Source: Acanthochlamys bracteata
Lineage: Eukaryota; Streptophyta; Magnoliopsida; Pandanales; Velloziaceae
Length of the DNA: 64,000 bases
Assembly (NCBI GenBank): GCA_019914995.1
Contig: CM034142.1
Span: 1,550,001 to 1,614,000, forward strand
Reading direction: 5' to 3'
The position numbers and the translations under genes are program-made. Below are positions 55,201 to 64,000 of this stretch, piece by piece. The first letter of the stretch is position 1. The number at the start of each line of letters is the position of its first letter. The notes under the pieces were generated by a model. That model was given only the letters and a program-made list of their open reading frames with translations. It had not been told where the DNA came from and did not search any database.

Positions 55201-58200
55201 AGGAGTGTAAGTTTTATATTACTGTTGTAGAACTGGATGAAATGAAAATGGGACGACGCATTTGTCGTGACTCCTAAGAAGAATTTATTTATTTGGAAAG
55301 CAATAAGCAAGAGGTACGATGACTTTATTATGCTTTTCAGCATTGATGCCCTATAAGCTCATTGAATTCATGTGTTCTAGAGTTTCACTCCAATGAATAC
55401 ATATGTTTGGGACACCGTAATTGCTCTGCAAATTTTGGACATTTGAATCAGGAATGTGTTGGTGTTGCGTGTACATTCAATGAATTGAAGCTACAAAACT
55501 GCCGACTCATGTGAAATATTAGTGATAACGTCATTGTTTGACATATGATCTGTATTAACTACTTGCATACTAATTGCAGAGATACAACTCTGATGCTCCA
55601 AGTGCACCACCATCCCATGGCTGTGATCAGGATATTTCTCAAGTAGCAGATCAAATGGCAGTCTCAAGATCACGCAGAACACCTGAAACTGTTGGTAGAG
55701 ATGATTTCACAACTAAAGAAGATGCAGATTTGCATGCCGGTATAGAAAGCAGTGTTCCGGAGCAGCCTTTCAGGTAACTTTTTATTTTGCATAGACTTGG
55801 CAAGAATGAAATGGAAAAGCTCATTTATGGTAGTGGTGAGATGAAATGATTGTTTTTTGTAAATTAGGAGCACTTCAGGTGTGAAGTCAACATCTTCTGG
55901 TTCGATGCCGGCACGAGTTCCCACTTTTCATGCAATGTACATTGATCAAGCTTTCTTGAATGTACAGCTATGTACATGTTAATGATTTTGATTATAGTCT
56001 TTATTTGACTGGATTGATCTTTCTAATTCAATCAGGGGCCAAGGTCCTTGGCACTGTGTGATTGCTTATGATGCTTGCGTGAGATTATGCCTTCATTCAT
56101 GGGCTAGAGGATGCATGGAAGCTCCATTGTTTCTTGAAAGTGAGTGTGCCTTATTAAGGAATGCTTTTGGGTAAGTTTCTTTGAAGCCTTGTGTACACTG
56201 TTATCCAAGAGATAGCACCTTAAGCAAATCAAACTTCTACTTTATTTACTAATTAACTTGGTGCAAGTTCAGGCACAATTTGGTTATTAACTTTGTATGA
56301 AAGATGCTTCAATATATAGTTCCAAAATTATGAGTTGTAGGGGATTTTAGATACAAAAGTATCGGCCTTGGGCTTTTGTCATTCATCAAGATTAGTAGAT
56401 ATGTCATCAAATTGCTTTCATCTTTTGATTTGATGTAGCAAACATTAGGAAAGTTGACTTTCATGTGCTGAATGTAGATTGTTTCTCTGTTTATACAGCC
56501 TGCAAAGGGTACTCTTGCAATCCGAGGAGGAATTGTTGGCAAAAAGATCCAAGGTTGTAAATGAGGGCGCTGTACCCAAACCCAAGAAAACAATTGGCAA
56601 GATGAAAGTCCAAGGTGCGTTGCTCTCTTTGTTTCCGAATATGTGCAATGTATTTATGCTGAGCATTTCTTTCCTCATGCTGAAATATACTGCACAAATA
56701 TAGTTTTAGAATCATATATAATAGTGCTTATAATTGCTTGATATATTATTCAAAAACATTACAGAAATATAGTACTTGATAAATTCCTTACTATTTTGTC
56801 CAGAATTTGTAGAAAGTGCAAAACGCTTTCTGCCCAATAATATGCATGAGCTTTGTGAGAAATTCTGAATGAATCTCACATTAGCTGATTTGGAAAAGTG
56901 CAATCATGCCCAACTACTTTTAGCTTAGGTTAAGTGGTTAGCAATCCTGACCATTTTACTGGTCTTAAAGAGCTTTATTTGCTATTTTTATGTTATGAAA
57001 GCATTTGGAATTTGGGGGATCTTCTTTCATTCTTTCAACATTAGGTTCTTATCTAGGTGTCTTCTGGTGCAGTTCGTAAAGTTAGAATGTCAGTAGACAT
57101 GCCATCAGGATGTAGTTTTTCGACTTTGAAACCTCCAACTGTGAAGTTAGAAAGTTTGCGAAGCCAGATCTCCCACTTACAGTCAACTCTCTCATCTGGA
57201 TGGGATTCACTTCGAAAAGTCCGTTTTGTACCTCAGCTTCCTACCAGTAGTACTTTTTCCCGTCATAGTTTGGCCTACATGCACGCCAGTACACAGTACA
57301 TCAAACAAGTCTCTGGGCTTCTCAAAGTTGGAGTGACCACTTTGCGGCATAGATCATCATATGAAATTGTGCAAGGTATATGGATTTACAATTTATATGA
57401 CTTTCCATTTTCCTAATTTGTTTGCTTATCAAAGTTTGATCATCAGAAACATATTCATGCATGCTGAGGCTGAAGAGTTTAGCTGAAGAAGATGCGATCC
57501 GTATGCAACCTGGATCTGGTGAAACACATGTATTGTATGTGTTATCTCTTAATTTACCTCAACTGTTTCTCTTATGAATAAGTTCATATCCATTTTCATG
57601 CTGATGCTATTTGTTGCAGTTATCTTTCCTTGTCTTTGATAAATTGTCTTCGGTTAGTATTACTGATTTGGTTTGTTTTATGTTACAGTTTCCCTGATAG
57701 TTTAGGTGATGACTTGATAGTTGTTGTCTATGATTCTAAAGGGAAGTATGAAGGTCAGGTTGTTGCTCAAGTAGCAAGTATCACAGAAGATCATGTAAGA
57801 TTGCATCTCTTAACATCTAAAGCTATGACAAACTACATTGTTTGTAATCCAGATTTTATGTGACATTCAGAGTGCTAAACTGCGATGGTGGCCTGTATAT
57901 CGTGAACCAGAACATGAGCTTGTGGGACGTATACAGCTTTATGTGAACTACTCAACTAGTTTAGATGAGAACAATGCTCTAAAGGTATGTGTTCAATTAC
58001 CTCATTTCTGATTTTGGTTCTAGACATTCTGCGCAAACATCGGATGCCTCTTGGCCCCACTCCCAAATATGAATTTTAGTTATTTACAAGCAACCAGTTC
58101 TTAAGATGTCCCGTATGTGAAGGTTTTTTATTTCCTTAGGTGGTTAACTTGTCTTGTGAAGTATTATTGTTCATTTGGGAATCCCTTTGTTTACAATTCT

Positions 58201-61200
58201 CAGTTATTCTATTCATAGGAAATAACAAAATGATTTTTTGGTTTAGATATTCATAGTGTTCTTTTTATTGGATTTCATTAATATCCACATCTCAACCCAA
58301 CTAGCTGAACGGGTACCTTGACTTGGAAATTTTAAGCCCTCATTGAATCCTAGAAATTCCTTCACTGATAGTAAGATTGGTGTTGACTGGTTACTAATCT
58401 ATTCACACAATTATGAGAACTAGAATAAAATTTCAAATGGTTATAATATGATACTACAATTTTTATTCAATCTCAGATAGCAGGTAATGGACAAAAGTAT
58501 TAACGCAGTCCTGATTCAAAAGTCTGGAAGGACTTAATTATTGGAGAGGATATACTGACAAATTTGAAGGATCAGATGAAATGTACGGCACGAGTTCTTT
58601 TCTTAAAGAAATATTACTAGCATAGCTTATAGAACTATAGAAAGCCTACTCAGAAAAGCCTTCTTCATAAATATAGACGCTATAGGATCAAGGGGGTACT
58701 GATAATTATCTTTGAATCCAATATGATTAGTTTAAATAGGTAAGTTTTGCTAGATAGAAGGTTACTGATTATCTTATTTTTACGTATGCAGTTTTTTATT
58801 TACAAGGGCAGTATAAGGTTATCTTGTTAAGAAGTTTCAATCACCGGTTCAATTTAGATTAATCTTCTCCCTGAATTTGGGAAAGAGAATTTTGATTTAT
58901 GCTTTTCCCCTTATCTCAGTAATTAAAGATTCTGCCATATTGTTTGTAACGTAGTGAGATGTTTTTATGTATCGAATTAAATGACTTTCAAAGGCTTTCT
59001 ACCTATGTCTGTTTTGGAGGATGTTTACACTCTAGTGTTTGTGTACAGTGTGGATCTATCGCAGAAACGGTAGCCTATGATATTATTTTGGAAGTTGCAA
59101 TGAAAGTGCAAAATATCCAACAACGACGCTTGCTGTTGCATGGTGATTGGAAATGGTTGCTGACAGAGTTTGCCTCCTATTATGGTGTTTCAGATTCGTA
59201 CACGAAACTAAGGTGTCATTACTTGACTGTCACTCAAAAATTCTCAATTACGTTTATGAAATATTACTTCTGCATGCGGCATTACGCGTATAACTTCCCC
59301 TTTTGCTAGACTTACATTCTTTATGGTGATCAGATACCTATCTTATGTTATGGATGTGGCAACTCCAACCGCAGATTGCCTCACACTGGTACATGATATG
59401 CTATCGCCAGTAATCCTGAAAAGTCAAAGTAAGAATACTTTAAGTCATCAAGAGGTATGTTTTTATCTCTTCTAAGATACTAACATGTAAATCATTTAGG
59501 GTAGTTGTATCACAACTGAAGTTTATAGAGTAACTAATGTGATTTTTTCTACATTCTTTCACTTCCAGAACCGCATTCTTAGTGAAATCACAGAGCAGGT
59601 TGAGCAAATCCTTGCGATGGTTTTTGAAAATTACAAATCACTGGACGAGTCCTTAGCATCTGGAATTGTGGAAGTTTTTGCGCCTGCTAGTGGAATACCA
59701 GCTCCAGTGTTATTTCCTGCTGTTAGGCTTTATGCTCTTCTTCATGATGTTTTAGCTTCAGAAGTGCAACTGAAATTATGCGGCTACTTTCAGGTATGTA
59801 TTTATTCTTTTCCACCTTGTTATGGCCCTGCATATTTATGACTTTGTCATGCATGTACAGACAGCTGCCAGAAAGAGATTAAGAAGATACTTGGCTGAGA
59901 CGGATGAGTTTGTTGTCAGCAATCATGAGGGAGCCTTGATGGATGTTTTGTGGGTATCCACTGCTTATCAGAAGATGAGGGTATTATGTTTTAACATAAG
60001 AAATGAGATCTTTACTGACATTGAGATCCACAATCATCATGTTTTCCCCAGGTATGCTTTTACTTTCATCTTTCAACTTCTCTCCAAGTAAATAATGCCT
60101 TATCAATAGTTGCCTCCACGTTTTAATTCGCAAATAGCCAACGCAGGGAATGTTTTACTTCAAACCATTGCTTGTTTAATGAGTTAAGTTATACTCGTGC
60201 TTGAAAAGTTTTTGAGGACATGTGTGTTGTATTTAGGAATTTAGGATGTAATCTGAGATGAAATTGTGAAAAAGATGGAGAACTCTTGTTAAAGAAATGT
60301 GAATCTTATAATAATTCACGCAAGAGTTGCCTAAATATATTGCATGTCAGAATTAATGCATGCTATATCATATAAATATCAACACACCTGTTAGAGACCA
60401 GCTTGAGTTGTAGTTTCCTGGTTCTGCTGTGAGCTTGGATGAGTTTTCTAAAAGCTATGGCTAATTACAAGTGCACTGCAATTGTGCAAATGTAACTTTG
60501 TCTATATATTTTGTATATCTTCTTAGACAATGTGGAGATGCGCACATCCTTTAGAGGCTACAATAAGATGTACCTGACTGTTATCAAGGAACAGGATACA
60601 CAAAAGAAATTTGTTAGTGCTGGGTTCTTGTGTGCTAAAAATATTGTCTGATTATTTTCACTATAATAGCATCAGTGAATATGTGACAGTAGCTAAAATG
60701 TGAGTGGGCGTCGATCCTTATGAAGATCCAAACATTTTATGCATCTTATGTCAACATTAAGGATGATTAAGTCCAAGGACTTTATGGAAGCCTGCATTAT
60801 GATATGCTATGTTTATAAACTTTCTAAGGATACTGGTTGGTACTCTTTGTTCCTTCTCTTTCATGAGGCTCAATGCTTTCTGTCTTTTATGATACTTAAG
60901 ATCACAGTCCTGGTTAAAAAATGACCAAGACCTTTCACATCTTCTTTTTATGCAGCTTTGTAGACCTTCCAAACATATCTGCATCGATTTATAGTGTAGA
61001 ACTCTGTAGTAGATTGCGTGCATTCCTTGTTGCATGTCCTCCTACTGGCCCCTTACCACCAGTTACCGATCTTGTTATTGCAACGGCAGATTTCCAGAAG
61101 GATCTCGGGAACTGGAATATCAGGTCAATTATGAGTGTATTTTGTTATTAATTTCACAGTTCCGAAAACTCATGTTGAAATTTTTGGAATTGCCTCTTTA

Positions 61201-63279
61201 GCAGTCCTGTAAAAGGAGGTGTTGATGCAAAAGAGCTATTCCACCTTTACATTATTCTATGGATTCAAGATAAACGTCTCTCTCTGCTCGAGTCCTGCAA
61301 ACTAGATAAGGTATGTCTATTTCAATGGCCATCTTGTATGCTTGCATACTCATTCTATTGATCACATTATCCCTTCTTTGAGAAGCTTTCTGCTTCTGTT
61401 AAACGTGGCATTATAGTATCAAATGAAGAGTACTTCCAGTGCCCTTTGACAGTACTTTGGCAGTAGTCAAATAGCTCTTATTGCTCATATTATGCGATAA
61501 AGCTTTGTTTAGATAGGTTCATTTCCATGGATCTCCATCAATTCTTTTTAAATTAATATTAACAAGTTAAACCCTACTGTTTATGGGAGTTCATTGCCTG
61601 ATGCATTGCTGACTTAAAACACAATGTCCCATTTTGCTTAATTAGATGGTAACAATGCCATTATGTAGTGCAAAGTGTTACTGTCTGATCATGTTTGACT
61701 TAGCTGCTCTTAGGACATATTTTACTTGGATTTTACTTGGCTTGGTGCTTATGTCTCAGCCTCGCATTTCTTTCCTTTGTATTGTCTGTGATTTTTAACA
61801 AAGCCTCATTTACTTGATATATAGAGAATGAATAATTTAGGTTGCCCTCAAAACAATTTTCCAAACTCTGTTCTGATGATGACTACAGATTAAGTGGTCA
61901 GGGATAAGGGCACAGCATCAGACCACTCCATTTGTTGATGGCATGTATGACAGACTGAATGAAGCTTTAAATGAATATAAAGTCATTGTTTGCCGATGGC
62001 CAGAGTACACTTTCGTCCTTGAGAATGTACCTTCTCATACTTGGATACTATTTACTTTTGAAATTTGTCATTCAAGTACTTCACTGACAATGCTACCTTT
62101 TCCCTTGTCTATTTTCGAACTAAAAGGCTATTGCAGATATTGAGAAAGCTGTCATTGATGCTTTGGAGAAGCAATATGCAGATGTATTGGCTCCATTGAA
62201 AGAAAGCCTGGCTCCTAAGAAATTTGGACTGAAATATGTTAAGAAACTAACCAAGCGCAATCCAATTGCTCTGTACACCATCCCTGAAGAGGTTAGTTTT
62301 TTAATATTCTTTTTTGAAAAATTCTTTTATTTCAAGAAAATTGACTTTCTTGCTTTTCAGCTGGGTATCCTCCTGAATACAATGAAGAGATTACTTGACG
62401 TGCTACGCCCCAAGATAGAGATCCAACTAAAATCATGGGGATCTTGTTTGCCTGGCGGTGGAAATTTGAATGCTGGGGAACAGCTTAGTGAAGTAACAGT
62501 GACACTGAGAACCAAGTTCAGAAACTATGTGCAAGCTGTTCTAGAAAAACTCGCAGAAAATGTAAGTATATTGAAGAAAAGAGACAGTTATGAGTATGAT
62601 AATAACCATAAGTTAAGGAGTCATTCTTACACAACTGCACTGGGTTAATTTCATTTGGTATTGCTTGTTTTTAACTTTAGACCCGAGCTCAGAATGCAAC
62701 AAAACTGAAGAAAATCATACAAGAATCAAAGGATGTTGTTGCAGAGTCTGACATTCGGAGCAGAATGCAGCCTTTGAAGGAACAGCTTGTCCAGACAATC
62801 AATCACTTGCATACTGTTTTTGAGGTTCATGTCTTTGTAACGGTATGCAGAGGCTATTGGGATCGAATGGGACAGGTACCAGGCGCTTTCTTACAATGCA
62901 ACATTTCTGTCATAAAAAGTTAATCATCTTTGGTTTGCTTTCTTATAGGATGTACTCGGTTTCTTAGAAAACCATAAAGAGAACAGGGTGTGGTATAAAG
63001 GTGCAAGAGTCACAGTATCTGTAAGTTACAAATGTTATTTATTAATCCTTCATTTAGATAATGTTGTATTAAATGCAAAAAGCATTCTTTTTTTCTAATC
63101 TTTGAGATTTTGCTGTAAACTTTTAGGTTTTGGATGACACATTTGCATCACAGATGCAACAGCTTGTTGGAAACGCACTGGAAGAGAAAGAGTTAGAACC
63201 TCCGCGATCTATAATGGAAGTACGCTCCGTGCTTTGCAAGGACATGCCGAGTCACAAAGACTCGCACTTCTATTATTGA
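52284..63279 (+). CDS. Large plant-specific protein of the At4g24610/At5g65440 family
   Basis: I can join 22 exons in frame to about 1,312 residues: 52284-52331, 52477-53343, 55580-55773, 55868-55936, 56036-56170, 56499-56614, 57073-57375, 57447-57534, 57689-57794, 57871-57984, 59049-59212, 59334-59454, 59569-59793, 59861-60051, 60956-61123, 61205-61310, 61889-62026, 62127-62291, 62361-62561, 62681-62875, 62949-63020 and 63127-63279. The start MFTEGLDPHALRWVRE is followed by about 290 disordered residues rich in Ser, Gln and His with imperfect internal repeats. The folded part begins GQGPWHCVIAYDACVRLCLH, and a segment (DLIVVVYDSKGKYEGQVVAQ, then ELVGRIQLYVNYS) has the look of a C2-like fold. 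The rest is mainly helical. The function is unknown; I place it from memory of the Arabidopsis family. The gene lies directly downstream of PGI on the same strand. For exon 7 the acceptor at 57072 was chosen because the alternative at 57056 runs into a stop. Confidence 0.85.
52804..53100 (+). repeat. Imperfect internal repeats in the N-terminal coding region
   Basis: The encoded protein repeats a unit of about 33 residues of the form SSDxYSxFNSSRDxLRxxxQQ: RQQFSSDSYSDFNSSRDSLR, HYTSDGYLDLNSSRDVLR, HYSSDGYSEFSSTRHTIR, and a shorter fourth unit QFVSGDNIRKQSQ. Polyglutamine and histidine spacers join them. This is probably a disordered, expandable segment. Confidence 0.75.
53720..53974 (+). repeat. 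MITE family A copy, sense, in intron 2 of the large gene
   Basis: About 255 bp from GGGGGCGTTTGGCATTGCTT to the reverse of GATGTTTGGAAGTGTTTT. It matches the PGI-intron copy over its length (for example AAGCAACTTTTCAATTTTC and CATTCCAGAAAAG). It is non-coding. Confidence 0.75.
54165..54416 (-). repeat. MITE family A copy, antisense, in the same intron
   Basis: About 250 bp, starting GGGGGTGTTTTGTGGAATGC and ending GATAAGCAATGCCAAACGCAC. It is the reverse orientation of the copy 190 bp upstream, so the intron RNA could fold the two copies together. Confidence 0.75.
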
Positions 63280-63770
63280 TATAGATGTGTAAATAATTGC
63301 CCAAAACAGTGGCTCCTCAGAGAGGTGAAGTTTCATCTGTGATTTGCAAAGGACACACTTCAGAATATTTAGCCTGGCATCTTGCTGACCTATTCTCCGA
63401 CAAATTTGTACAGACTGCCCCGAAAGATCTCAGGGACGAGGGACGAGGTTATGCCCGCAACCTAGAGGGAAAACCATTAGCTGAAATGGCAAGTATGGAA
63501 AGCTACTGCTTAGTGCTTGTATCATATCATACTATCATAGAACATAGATAGATTATAATCTTAGCGGCAAATTTTAAGATTTTTTGCTTTTCTTTTAATC
63601 TGACCTTTCAGATATATATACCTTGTACGAAAAAGAAAAACGAACTTTTTTCTCAGTGTATATTAGTTTTTGTAGTGATTATGTAATTAGCAGGTAAATG
63701 TGTTTATGGAAAGTAGCATGTTTGTGATGATAACGGATTCTTATTTAAAAGGTTGAATTTAGTATCAGAG
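63280..63770. other. 3' flank of the large gene
   Basis: Probably 3' untranslated region and flank. An 84-codon frame (63297-63551) starts 17 bases after the stop, with GC content near that of coding DNA (VSSVICKGHTSEYLAWHLAD). I see no family match and treat it as non-coding, although it could be part of an alternative last exon. Confidence 0.35.
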
Positions 63771-63771
63771 C

Positions 63772-64000
63772 ATGTTTGGCATTGCTTATTATTGCTTATC
63801 GATTTTGTTAATTTTTCAATAAAATTTTACTAATATTTTATAATTTTCTATTTTAAGAAGTACAGAGAAATTGTAGGTTATAAAATTTTTATGTATATAG
63901 ATTTTACCTTCTTTTTTAAATAGAAAAAGTCAAATTTATTTTAAAAAAATTTTAGAAAAGTTTTTTAATAGAAATGCTACGTATTTTAAGCACTAAAAAA
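63772..64000 (+). repeat. MITE family A copy, truncated by the window end
   Basis: Starts GCATGTTTGGCATTGCTTATT and has the AT-rich interior words of the family. The right terminus is outside the window. Confidence 0.6.

Noticed and set aside
63297-63551. 84-residue plus-strand frame after the stop of the large gene
   Set aside because: No family match; most likely the 3' untranslated region. An alternative last exon cannot be excluded without transcripts.

Overview
The window is nuclear DNA of a flowering plant, most likely a eudicot. It is AT-rich, has GT-AG introns from about 80 bp to 4 kb, and carries plant-specific genes (CURT1-type thylakoid protein, plastid glucose-6-phosphate isomerase, P-class PPR protein) among Copia, hAT and PIF/Harbinger transposon debris. 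I could not name the species. Every exon model is my reading of splice sites and family similarity; no transcript or database search was available.

Layout. 1-4.4 kb: AT-rich intergenic DNA with MITE-like repeats. 4.4-12.4 kb (minus): a four-exon 14-3-3 gene with two very long introns. 12.4-14.9 kb: intergenic DNA with a perfect 35-bp palindrome and a MITE. 14.87-17.87 kb: a 3-kb element with PIF/Harbinger-like ends and a TAA target duplication that carries pieces of two unrelated genes, a RABA4-like small GTPase and an At3g27390-like membrane protein. 18.2-18.7 kb: a weak short membrane-protein ORF. 22.97-25.17 kb (plus): a CURT1D-like thylakoid-curvature gene in five exons. 26.0-28.4 kb: a single-exon PPR gene (minus) with a decayed tandem copy of its 3' end and a 79-bp repeat. 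29.1 kb: an orphan exon-like segment. 30.4-32.7 kb (minus): a degraded BED/DUF659/hAT transposase. 34.6-40.8 kb: a decayed copy of the 5' part of a UFL1 gene (UFM1 E3 ligase), split first by a 614-bp PIF-like MITE and then by a 5-kb dead Copia retrotransposon. 42.1-48.9 kb (plus): plastid glucose-6-phosphate isomerase in 14 exons. 52.3-63.3 kb (plus): a 22-exon gene of the At4g24610/At5g65440 plant family of unknown function, with two MITEs in opposite orientation in its second intron.

The intact genes serve separate housekeeping roles: phosphoprotein binding, thylakoid shape, organelle RNA processing and plastid carbon flow. The PGI and At4g24610-like pair probably reflects ancestral gene order, since the Arabidopsis homologues carry adjacent locus numbers as I recall them. 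The most unusual item is the gene-fragment-carrying PIF/Harbinger-like element. The most informative fossil is the doubly interrupted UFL1 copy, in which host sequence fixes the MITE's target site to the base.
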